DNA of 64,000 nucleotides from Gemmobacter sp. (GTDB lineage: Bacteria; Pseudomonadota; Alphaproteobacteria; Rhodobacterales; Rhodobacteraceae): positions 62,001 through 126,000 of the forward strand of contig NZ_JAUCBS010000006.1 of assembly GCF_034676705.1 (NCBI RefSeq), in the 5' to 3' direction. The translations under genes were made by a program, and so were the position numbers. Every line of letters begins with the position of its first letter. The first letter of the stretch is position 1. Shown piece by piece: positions 42,778 to 51,383 of the stretch. The notes under the pieces are model-generated. The model was not told the origin of the DNA. It was given only the letters and a program-made list of their open reading frames with translations, and did no database searches.

Positions 42778-43590
42778 ATGACCGATACCATCCTTCAGCC
42801 TGCGACCTATCCCATCCCTGCCAACTGCTTTGCGCAGACCGTGACCGAGGTGCAGCACCATACCGACCGGCTGTTCCGGTTCCGCATCACCCGGCCATCC
42901 AGTTTCCGGTTCCGGTCGGGGGAATTCGTGATGATCGGCCTGCCCAATGCCGAACGCCCCGTCATGCGGGCCTATTCCATCGCCTCGTCGGCATGGGAGG
43001 AGACGATCGAGTTCTATTCGATCAAGGTTCCCGGCGGCCCGCTGACCGAAAGCCTGCAACGCATCCGCGAAGGCGATACCGTGCTGATGCGCAAGAAGCC
43101 TACGGGCACGCTGGTGCTGGACGCGCTGTTGCCGGGCAAGCGGCTGTGGATGTTTTCCACCGGCACCGGGATTGCCCCCTTCGCCTCGTTGATCCGCGAG
43201 TTCGAGACCTATGAGAAATTCGGTCAGGTGATCCTGACCCACACCTGCCGCGACGTGGCCGAACTGGCCTATGGCGAGGCGTTGATGGCCGGGATCCGCG
43301 CCGATGACACCCTGTCCGAGATGGTCGGCGACAAGCTGCGGTTGTACAACACCGTCACCCGCGACGCCGCATTTCCCCGTCAGGGCCGCATCACCGATCT
43401 GATGACAGGCGGCCGGATCTTTGCCGATCTGGGGGTGCCCCCGATCACGCCCGAAACCGACCGCGGCATGATCTGCGGGTCGATGGCGATGCTGCGTGAC
43501 ACCAAGGCGGTGCTGGAGAGATTCGGCCTGACCGAGGGCGCGAACAGCAGCCCCGGAACCTTTGTCGTTGAACGCGCCTTTGTGGACTGA
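42778..43590 (+). CDS. fpr: Ferredoxin--NADP reductase
   Basis: A 270-residue bacterial ferredoxin-NADP(H) reductase. The FAD motif MRAYSIASS, the FSTGTGIAPFASLIRE nucleotide-binding segment, LTHTCRDVAELAY and C-terminal GTFVVERAFVD are characteristic of the subclass I bacterial enzymes. It is placed after a 7Fe ferredoxin within the catabolic regulon, so it most likely reduces that ferredoxin with NADPH. It could also supply flavin reduction to the luciferase-like monooxygenases, which is less likely. Confidence 0.92.
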   Translation: MTDTILQPATYPIPANCFAQTVTEVQHHTDRLFRFRITRPSSFRFRSGEFVMIGLPNAERPVMRAYSIASSAWEETIEFYSIKVPGGPLTESLQRIREGDTVLMRKKPTGTLVLDALLPGKRLWMFSTGTGIAPFASLIREFETYEKFGQVILTHTCRDVAELAYGEALMAGIRADDTLSEMVGDKLRLYNTVTRDAAFPRQGRITDLMTGGRIFADLGVPPITPETDRGMICGSMAMLRDTKAVLERFGLTEGANSSPGTFVVERAFVD

Positions 43591-43664
43591 TCCTGATTTT
43601 TGATCAACGTTTCCGGCATGTTGTGCCATGGATCGGCAAGATTGGAATACAGCCGGCATACCAC

Positions 43665-43711
43665 TTGACAGGCAGAATCATCCATGCGTTAATCGTTAGA
43701 ATGCAAACAAA
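43665..43711 (+). promoter_or_regulatory. Promoter with MarR-type operator, site C
   Basis: TTGACA at 43665-43670 is followed by a likely -10 at about 43688-43693 and by ATCGTTAGAATGCAAACAAA at 43692-43711. This matches the consensus at 17 of 20 positions. The first luciferase-like monooxygenase starts 96 nt further on, so this should drive the long operon 43807-54811. Confidence 0.58.
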
Positions 43712-43806
43712 AATACACCTCGGCCGGCCCTCTGGGTCACGCCGGAAAGGTGATGCAGCAGATGCGCCAGCAACGGTCTGGCAATGACCACAGGGGGTCG
43801 TGAAAG

Positions 43807-45123
43807 ATGGGTTCTGTCCGTCAGATGCGCTTGGTTGCCTATTCGAAAACCGGGCCGACGGCGCGTCACATGGGGGGCTGGCGCCACCCGGAATCGATGC
43901 TGGACGATTTTCTGACCCCGGCTCGCTATGCGCAATACGCCCGCACGCTGGAAGATGCCAAGTTCGATGGCTGCTTCTTTGCCGACCTGATCGGGATCTA
44001 CGACATCTACGGCGGCAACTATGACACATATGTCCGCAACGGCGGGCAGATCAGCTATCTGGATCCCAAGGTCGTGCTGCCGGTGATGGCGGCGGCGACC
44101 AGCCATCTGGGGCTGGGCATCACGCTGTCGACCACCTTTCACAACGCCTATCACCTGTCGCGCTGGCTGCAATCGCTGGATGTCCTCAGCAATGGCCGGG
44201 CCGCGTGGAACGTGGTCACCTCGGCTGCCGAGCTGGAGGCGCAGAATGTCGGCGCCACCCTGCCGCCGCGCAACGAACGCTATGACCGCGCGGACGAATT
44301 CCTTGAGGCGTGTTTTGCCCTGTGGAACAGCTGGGATGAGGATGCCTTTGTCCTCGACAAGGAAAAGGGCGTCTTTGCCGACCCGGCCAAGGTGCATTAC
44401 GTGAACTATTCCGGCCGCTGGACCAGCGCGCGCGGACCCCTGCCCACGCCGCGCAGCCCGCAGGGGCGGCCGGTCATCATGCAGGCCGGCAGTTCCGACC
44501 GCGGCCGCGATTTTGCCGCCCGCTGGGCCGAGGCGATCTTTACCGACCAGCGCACCCTGCCCGCGCTGAAGGCATTCTACGACGACATCAAGACGCGCAT
44601 GGTTGCCCATGGCCGACGGCCGGAACACTGCGCCATCCTGCAAGCCAGCACCTTCGTGATCGGCGAAACCGAATCCATCGCCCGCGAACGCGCCGCCTAT
44701 CTGAAAAGTCTGGTAATGCCCGAAACCTGGGCCGCCCGGGTTTCCGGCAGCCTGGGGGCCGATGTCAGCAAGATTCAGACCGAACAGGATCTGGCCGCGC
44801 TGCAAGGCAACCAGGGCATCCGGGGTGCCGAAGACCGCATCCACCAGACCGTCCGGGAAAAGGGCATGACCCTTGCCGAAGCCGCCGTCGATGACAAGAA
44901 CGACGAAATCGTCGGCACACCGTCGCAGGTGGCTGACCACCTGCAACACATCTTCGAAAGCGGCGCCTGCGACGGCTTCATCGTGGCGCCGACCTATTTC
45001 CCTGGCATGATCGAACAGTTCTGCCGCTCGGTCGTGCCGGAACTGCAACGGCGGGGCCTGTTCCGCAAGGAATATACCGGCAAAACCCTGCGGGAAAATC
45101 TGCTGGGGGTCGCAGCCGCCTGA
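43807..45123 (+). CDS. Luciferase-like flavin monooxygenase (NtaA/SnaA/DszA type), copy 1
   Basis: A 438-residue FMN-dependent monooxygenase of the two-component NtaA/SnaA/DszA group. Visible are the HMGGWRHP segment near residue 20, GITLSTTFHNAYHLSRWLQSLD, AAWNVVTS and VIMQAGSSDRGRDFAARWAE. Such enzymes need reduced FMN from a reductase. Relatives such as RutA open N-heterocyclic rings oxidatively. First gene of the eleven-kb operon under site C. It shares overall architecture with the second copy at 47920 but diverges in sequence, so the two may act on different intermediates. Confidence 0.88.
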   Translation: MGSVRQMRLVAYSKTGPTARHMGGWRHPESMLDDFLTPARYAQYARTLEDAKFDGCFFADLIGIYDIYGGNYDTYVRNGGQISYLDPKVVLPVMAAATSHLGLGITLSTTFHNAYHLSRWLQSLDVLSNGRAAWNVVTSAAELEAQNVGATLPPRNERYDRADEFLEACFALWNSWDEDAFVLDKEKGVFADPAKVHYVNYSGRWTSARGPLPTPRSPQGRPVIMQAGSSDRGRDFAARWAEAIFTDQRTLPALKAFYDDIKTRMVAHGRRPEHCAILQASTFVIGETESIARERAAYLKSLVMPETWAARVSGSLGADVSKIQTEQDLAALQGNQGIRGAEDRIHQTVREKGMTLAEAAVDDKNDEIVGTPSQVADHLQHIFESGACDGFIVAPTYFPGMIEQFCRSVVPELQRRGLFRKEYTGKTLRENLLGVAAA

Positions 45124-45144
45124 GTTTACGTTACGACAACGAGA

Positions 45145-45163
45145 GGCCGGAAAAAATCCGGCC
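45145..45163 (+). other. Intercistronic hairpin
   Basis: GGCCGGA-AAAAA-TCCGGCC pairs as a 7-bp stem, 21 nt after the monooxygenase stop and 36 nt before the binding-protein start. With no T-run it is more likely an mRNA-stability or attenuation element than a full terminator, and could raise binding-protein output. Confidence 0.45.
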
Positions 45164-45199
45164 CGGCCACCAACAGTCCAACCAGGAGAGACAGCCGCC

Positions 45200-46069
45200 A
45201 TGTCGGTTTTGAACCAAGTCAGGAAATTCTCGCTTGTCGCCACGCTGGCGATCAGCAGCCTTGCCACCGCCGCAACCGCCCAGACCATCGCCGCAGACGA
45301 GGCCGCGCGGGCGGCCCTGCCGGAAAACGTGCGCGCCGGGGGCGAGCTGCTGGTGGCCACGTCGCTGCAATGGGCCCCCTTCGCCTATCGCTCTGCCAGC
45401 AACGAGGCGGTGGGCATCGACATCAGCCTGATGAACATCATCGCAGGCAAGCTGGGCCTGACCGCCAAGCTGGACGACATCAAGTTCCCCACCATCGTGC
45501 CGGGCGTGTCGACCGGGCGCTATCATGTGGGCGTCAACCAGCTGTCCATCACCAAGGAACGTCTGGCCGCCGTCGACATGGTGCCCTATTTCATCACCAC
45601 CAGCGTGGTGCTGGTGCAAAAGGGCAAGACGGACATCGACATCAACAACCTGTGCGGCAAGACCTTTGTCGTGACGCAAGGCAGCGTGCAGGTGACCCAG
45701 CTGGAAGAAGTGTCGAAGGCCTGCGAGGCCCGCGGGGCACAGCCGATCACCCAGCAGCTTTATCCCAGCAGCGCCGAAACCCTGCTGGCCGTGGCCAACG
45801 GGCGGGGCGATGCCTTTCTGACCGCCGCGCCGCAGGCCCATTACATCGCCAGCGTCAACGACAAGGTCGAGGTGATCCCCGGCGATGTGAACGTGTCGCG
45901 CGCGCCCGCCGGCATCGTGGTGGAAAAGGGCAATGCCGCCATGCGCAAGGCCGTGGGGCTGGCCCTGATCAGCGCGATCAACGACGGGTCGTATCAGGCG
46001 CTGCTGGACGAATACGGCGTCGGGTCCGGTGCGGTTCCGGTGGATACCATCCGCGCCGCCATCGAATGA
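45200..46069 (+). CDS. Polar-amino-acid-type ABC binding protein
   Basis: A 289-residue SBP_bac_3 family protein. A signal peptide of about 27 residues ends ATAAT. The fold blocks WAPFAYRSASNEAVGIDISLM and KTFVVTQGSV are typical of the family. AGGAGA precedes ATG. It heads the transporter part of the operon (binding protein, permease, ATPase). In this context the ligand may be a heterocyclic acid rather than an amino acid, which is inferred. Confidence 0.9.
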   Translation: MSVLNQVRKFSLVATLAISSLATAATAQTIAADEAARAALPENVRAGGELLVATSLQWAPFAYRSASNEAVGIDISLMNIIAGKLGLTAKLDDIKFPTIVPGVSTGRYHVGVNQLSITKERLAAVDMVPYFITTSVVLVQKGKTDIDINNLCGKTFVVTQGSVQVTQLEEVSKACEARGAQPITQQLYPSSAETLLAVANGRGDAFLTAAPQAHYIASVNDKVEVIPGDVNVSRAPAGIVVEKGNAAMRKAVGLALISAINDGSYQALLDEYGVGSGAVPVDTIRAAIE

Positions 46070-46165
46070 TGTGCCCTTCGGCGGACCAGTCGTGATGGTC
46101 CGCCGGTTCCAGCCATGTGCGGGCGCCCGGCCGGGCGCGATTCCCTGCAAGCGAAAGGGACAGTC

Positions 46166-47064
46166 ATGTCCACAAGTCCTGATGCCGATGCGAAAAGCTG
46201 GCCCGGAGCGGACTCGGCGGCCGAGCAGATCGTCGATCCGCGGCATTATGGTCGCTGGGTGGCGGTCGCCGCCGTGGCGCTGTTCCTGATCTGGGTTGCC
46301 TATCAGCTTGTCACCAATGACGGTTTCCAGTGGGAGATCGTCTTCAGCTACCTGTTCCACCCCAACGTGCTGCGCGGCATCCTGATGACCTTGCAGCTGA
46401 CGGTTCTGGTCATGGCGATCGGGGTGGTCATCGGCATTGTCGTAGCCCTGATGAAGATGTCGCGCGATCCGCTGCTGAACGGCGTTGCGCATGGCTTCGT
46501 GTGGTTCTTTCGCGGCACGCCGGTGCTGGTGCAGCTGGTGTTCTGGTACAACCTGGCGGCGCTGTTCCCCATGCTGTCGCTGGGCATCCCGTTCGACGGG
46601 CCGAAGTTCTATGAAATCTCGGCCACGGTGGCGATTTCGTCGTTCACGGCTGCCATGCTGGGGCTTGGCCTGAACGAAGGCGCCTATATGGCGGAAATCA
46701 TCCGCGCCGGGTTGCTGTCGGTCGACCATGGCCAGACCGAGGCATCCAAGGCGCTTGGCCACAAGCCGCGCCAGACGTTTTTCGTGGTCGTGCTGCCCCA
46801 GGCGATGAAGGCGATCATCCCGCCCACCGGCAACCAGTTCATCGGCATGCTGAAATTCACCTCGCTGGCCAGCATCGTGGCGGTACATGAACTGATGCAT
46901 TCGGTCGAATCCATCTACAACCGCACCTATGAAACGATGCCGCTGCTGATCGTCGCGGCGCTGTGGTACTTGTTCATGGTCAGCATCCTGTCGGTGGTGC
47001 AGTATTTCATCGAACGCCATTACCTCAAGGGCTGGCGGTCCGAGATCCCGACGCCGGTGCAAGC

Positions 47065-47068
<4 letters not shown>
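46166..47068 (+). CDS. Polar-amino-acid-type ABC permease
   Basis: A 300-residue permease. A non-membrane N-terminus of about 30 residues precedes the HisM/GlnP-type core with RGTPVLVQLVFWYN, EGAYMAEIIRAGLLSVDHGQTEASKALG and LPQAMKAIIPPTGNQF, the family's EAA region. A single permease gene suggests a homodimeric channel. ATG at 46166 follows GAAAGGGA. The end overlaps the ATPase gene by 4 nt. Confidence 0.92.
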
Positions 47069-47892
<824 letters not shown>

Positions 47893-47919
47893 CCTGAGCA
47901 AGGTTTCGGAGAGAAGACC

Positions 47920-49224
47920 ATGCAGAAAATGATGCATCTGGGCTCGCTGTCGCATGGCGTGGGCGCCCATGTTGCCGGCTGGCGGCTGCCGGGGGCCGAA
48001 ACGCACAAGGAACGGCTGTCTGTCGTCGTCCATGCGGTAAAGACGGCGGAACGCGGCAAGTTCGACCTGGTGTTCTTTGCCGATGCCGTCAACACCGGCG
48101 CCGATGCCGCGCCCAGCTTCGTGGTGCGGTTCGAACCCCTGACCCTGCTGGGCGCGCTGTCGGCGCTGACCGACCGGATCGGGCTGGTTGCCACCGTATC
48201 GACCACCTATTCCGAACCCTACAACGTGGCGCGGGCGCTGGCCTCGCTGGATCATCTGTCGCAGGGGCGGGTGGGCTGGAACGTCGTCACCGGATCCAGC
48301 CCCGATGCCGCTGCCAACTTTTCCCGCGACAAGCACCCGCCGCATGACGAACGCTATGCCCAGGCCGAGGAATACCTTCAGGTTGCCAAGGGCCTGTGGG
48401 ACAGCTGGGAAGATGGCGCCGTGGTGGCCGACAAGAACAGCGGCGTCTACATCGACCCCGGCAAGATGCACGAGCTGAACCATTCGGGCCGGTTCTTCAA
48501 GGTGAAAGGCCCGCTGAACGCCAGCCGCCCGCCGCAGGGCTACCCGGTGATCTTTCAGGCCGGGGCATCGGATCGCGGCATGGAATTTGCCGGCGCCACC
48601 GCCGAGGTGGTGTTCGCCACCCAGTCGTTCGTCGAGGATGCGCTGGAGTTTTCCCGCAAGCTGCGCGACCAGGCCGAGGCGGCGGGGCGCCCGCGCGATG
48701 CCCTGCGCATCCTGCTGGGGGTGTCGCCCATCATCGGCGACACCGAGGAAGAGGCCCATGCCATCATCGCCCGGCTGGGCGAGATGGTGGATCCGGTCAC
48801 CTCGATGCGGGTGCTGTCGGACCGGATCGGCACCGACCTTGGCCAGTTCGACCTGGACGGCCCGCTGCCCGACCTGCCGCCCTCGACCATGATGCAGGGC
48901 CATGCCCGGGTGCTGCAAGCCATCGCCAAACGGCGCAACATGACCATCCGGCAGTTGCGCGATTATGCGGCGGTCAGTTCCGGCCACCGGGTGGTGGTCG
49001 GCACGCCGGTGCAGGTGGCCGACGATCTGGAACACTGGTTCCGCAGCGGCGCCTGCGACGGCTTTGCCATCATGGCGCCCTACATGCCGCAACCGTTCGA
49101 GGATTTCGTCGACAAGGTCGTGCCGATCCTTCAGGACCGCGGGCTGTTCCGCAAGGAATACGCCGGCACCACCCTGCGCGACCATCTGGGGCTGGACCGG
49201 CCCGCCCATCCGGCTGCGGTCTGA
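47920..49224 (+). CDS. Luciferase-like flavin monooxygenase (NtaA/SnaA/DszA type), copy 2
   Basis: A 434-residue FMN-dependent monooxygenase with GLVATVSTTYSEPYNVARALASLD, VGWNVVTGSSPDAAANF and VIFQAGASDRGMEFA, the standard blocks of the NtaA/SnaA/DszA group. Both copies end with a FRKEY-(T/A)GTTLR-like tail, the shared C-terminal helix. GGAGAGAAG precedes ATG. It lies between the transporter and an MDR oxidoreductase. No dedicated flavin reductase is visible beside it. Confidence 0.88.
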   Translation: MQKMMHLGSLSHGVGAHVAGWRLPGAETHKERLSVVVHAVKTAERGKFDLVFFADAVNTGADAAPSFVVRFEPLTLLGALSALTDRIGLVATVSTTYSEPYNVARALASLDHLSQGRVGWNVVTGSSPDAAANFSRDKHPPHDERYAQAEEYLQVAKGLWDSWEDGAVVADKNSGVYIDPGKMHELNHSGRFFKVKGPLNASRPPQGYPVIFQAGASDRGMEFAGATAEVVFATQSFVEDALEFSRKLRDQAEAAGRPRDALRILLGVSPIIGDTEEEAHAIIARLGEMVDPVTSMRVLSDRIGTDLGQFDLDGPLPDLPPSTMMQGHARVLQAIAKRRNMTIRQLRDYAAVSSGHRVVVGTPVQVADDLEHWFRSGACDGFAIMAPYMPQPFEDFVDKVVPILQDRGLFRKEYAGTTLRDHLGLDRPAHPAAV

Positions 49225-49226
49225 TC

Positions 49227-50342
49227 ATGGCCATGGTGATGCAGGCGGTGCTGCTGACCGGCCATGGCGGGCCCGAGATGCTGCACTACCGCCAGGACGT
49301 GCCCCGCCCCACCGCCGGACCGGGCGAGGTGCTGGTGCGCCTGCGGGCGGCGGCGGTGAACAACACCGACATCGCCACGCGCACCGCCTGGTATGCCCCC
49401 GCGCCGACCGATGGCGCGGATCAGGCCGATGCGCCCCGCATCGTCACCTTCAGCAAGCGCACGATCGACTTTCCCCGCATCCAGGGGGCAGGCGGCGCGG
49501 GGGTGATCGCGGCCGTGGGCCCCGGCGTGCCGGGCGACCGGGTGGGCCAGGTGGTGGTCGTCGATCCCTACCTGCGCGACCCTGCGCTGCCGCCTCCGGC
49601 GCAGCTGTCGGTCTTCATGGGCAGCGGCTGCGATGGCTGTTTTGCCGATTATGTCACGGTCCGGGCCGAAAATGCGCTGGCCATCCGCGCGCCGATGACC
49701 TTTGCCGAACTGGCCTGCCTGCCCGTCGCCTACCAGACCGCGCAGGAAATGGTCACGCGGGGCCGCATCGGCCCGGGCGACCGGGTGGTGGTCACTGGTG
49801 CATCGGGTGGGGTGGGGTTCGCCAACCTGCAACTGGCCAGGCTGCGCGGGGCCTCGGTTCTGGCCGTGGCCGGCGCCGACAAGCACGCCGCGCTGCGCGA
49901 TCTGGGCGCCGATCAGGTGATCGGCCGCGATGCCGATGTGTCGGCGGCGGCCGAGGCGCTGTGGGGCGAACGCCCGGTGGATGTGGTGCTGGACGTGGCC
50001 GGCGGCCCGGCCTTTGGCAACCTGCTGCACAGCCTGCGGCGCGGCGGGCGGCTGGTCTGCGCCGGGGCCATCGCGGGCGCCATGGCCGACATCGACCTGC
50101 GCGTCGTCATCTACCGCGATCTGGAGATCCTGGGCGTTGGCACCTCGCAGCCGCAGGTGATGCAGGCGCTGCTGGATCAGGCGGAAACCGGCAAGCTGCA
50201 CCCGGTGATCAGCCATGTCCTGCCGCTGTCCGATCTGGCCAAGGCGCAGGCGCTGTTCCAGGCGAAATCCCATGTCGGCAAGATCGTGATCGACATTCAC
50301 CGCGCGGCCGACACCGCCCTGCCCCAGCCCCTGGAAGGATGA
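49227..50342 (+). CDS. Zinc-type alcohol dehydrogenase/quinone oxidoreductase (MDR)
   Basis: A 371-residue medium-chain dehydrogenase/reductase. The N-terminal GroES-like domain has PGEVLVRLRAAAVNNTDIATR. The nucleotide-binding domain has VVVTGASGGVGFANLQLARLRGA, an AxxGxxG-type NADPH motif. The usual structural-zinc Cys cluster is absent, as in quinone oxidoreductases. It starts 2 nt after the monooxygenase stop. It may reduce or oxidise an aldehyde or enone intermediate of the pathway. Confidence 0.87.
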   Translation: MAMVMQAVLLTGHGGPEMLHYRQDVPRPTAGPGEVLVRLRAAAVNNTDIATRTAWYAPAPTDGADQADAPRIVTFSKRTIDFPRIQGAGGAGVIAAVGPGVPGDRVGQVVVVDPYLRDPALPPPAQLSVFMGSGCDGCFADYVTVRAENALAIRAPMTFAELACLPVAYQTAQEMVTRGRIGPGDRVVVTGASGGVGFANLQLARLRGASVLAVAGADKHAALRDLGADQVIGRDADVSAAAEALWGERPVDVVLDVAGGPAFGNLLHSLRRGGRLVCAGAIAGAMADIDLRVVIYRDLEILGVGTSQPQVMQALLDQAETGKLHPVISHVLPLSDLAKAQALFQAKSHVGKIVIDIHRAADTALPQPLEG

Positions 50343-50346
50343 CCCG

Positions 50347-50883
50347 ATGCCCGGCCCGCATGACTGGCTGTTCGTGATCGACCTGCAACCGGGGTTCAGC
50401 AACCCCGCCAGCCCGTGGTTTTCGCCCGCGCTGGCGCCGGCGGCGGCCAATATCGCCCGGCTGGTGCCCGCCTTTGGCGACCGGGTGCTGTTTTCGCGCT
50501 TTGTCCCGCCGGCAGAGGTGGCCGGGGCCTGGCAGGCCTATTACCAGCGGTGGGCCTTTGCGCGGGATCCGGCGAATGACTGGATGTGGCAGGTTGACCA
50601 GCCCTGGGGCGATTATCCCAGCATGGCCAGCCATACCCTGTCGAAATGGCTGCCCGAGGCGACGCGCCATTTCGACCCGGCGGGCGAGGTGGTGATCTGC
50701 GGTGTATCCACCGATTGCTGCGTGCTGGCCACCGCGCTGGCAGCGGTGGACAGCGGCCAGCATTGTCGCGTGGTCGCCGATGCCTGCGCCGCCACGCCCG
50801 AACTGCACGCCGCCACGCTGGCCATCCTGAAGATGCGCGCGCCCATCCTGCGGCTGACCGATACGGCGACGGAACTGGGATAG
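50347..50883 (+). CDS. Isochorismatase-fold cysteine hydrolase
   Basis: A 178-residue hydrolase. The catalytic triad is D12 (FVIDLQPGF), K100 (TLSKWL) and C125 (CGVSTDCCV). Members include nicotinamidase, N-carbamoylsarcosine amidase and RutB. In this operon it could deamidate nicotinamide or an amide from ring opening. Ribosome site GGAAGG lies upstream and the gene follows the MDR gene by 4 nt. Confidence 0.88.
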   Translation: MPGPHDWLFVIDLQPGFSNPASPWFSPALAPAAANIARLVPAFGDRVLFSRFVPPAEVAGAWQAYYQRWAFARDPANDWMWQVDQPWGDYPSMASHTLSKWLPEATRHFDPAGEVVICGVSTDCCVLATALAAVDSGQHCRVVADACAATPELHAATLAILKMRAPILRLTDTATELG

Positions 50884-50888
50884 GCGCC

Positions 50889-51383
50889 ATGGCAGATCAG
50901 GTCGCGTTCACGCTGAACGGTCGCGCGGTTGCCATACCGGCCGCCGGGACGCGCGCCCTGCTGGATGTGCTGCGCGGCGACTTTGGCCTGCATGGCCCGA
51001 AATACGGCTGCGGCCTGGCACAATGCGGCGCCTGCATGGTGCTGGTCGATGGCCAGCCCGCCCGCGCCTGCGTGCTGCGCACCGGCCGGGTTGCCGGCCG
51101 CCATGTCACCACGCTGGAGGGGCTGGCCGATCCGGCGACGGGCCGGCTGCACCCGGTCCAGCAGGGGTTCGTCCAGGCCGAGGGCGCGCAATGCGGCTAT
51201 TGCCTGAACGGCATGGTGATGACCGCCGTCGCCCTGCTGGCCCGCGACCCTGACCCCGACGACGACCGCATCCGCGCCGCATTGCGCCACAACCTGTGCC
51301 GCTGCGGCACCCATCAGGAGATCATCGCCTCGGTCCGCCGGGCGGCGGTGCTGTTGGCCGAACAGCGGGCGGCAGCGCCATGA
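50889..51383 (+). CDS. nicA: 2Fe-2S subunit of a molybdenum hydroxylase, NicA-like
   Basis: A 164-residue small subunit with two [2Fe-2S] domains. The ferredoxin-like cluster uses Cys 41, 46, 49 and 61 (GCGLAQCGAC). The second uses Cys in GAQCGYCLNGM and LCRCG. It overlaps the large-subunit gene by 4 nt. The two-subunit arrangement with cytochromes on the large subunit is that of nicotinate dehydrogenase NicAB, which hydroxylates nicotinate to 6-hydroxynicotinate. Related isoquinoline and aldehyde oxidoreductases share it. Confidence 0.85.
   Translation: MADQVAFTLNGRAVAIPAAGTRALLDVLRGDFGLHGPKYGCGLAQCGACMVLVDGQPARACVLRTGRVAGRHVTTLEGLADPATGRLHPVQQGFVQAEGAQCGYCLNGMVMTAVALLARDPDPDDDRIRAALRHNLCRCGTHQEIIASVRRAAVLLAEQRAAAP

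Noticed and set aside
45131..47062. Long minus-strand open frame opposite the binding protein and permease
   Set aside because: Same cause: antisense to clear plus-strand genes, with a His- and Gln-rich product and no ribosome site.
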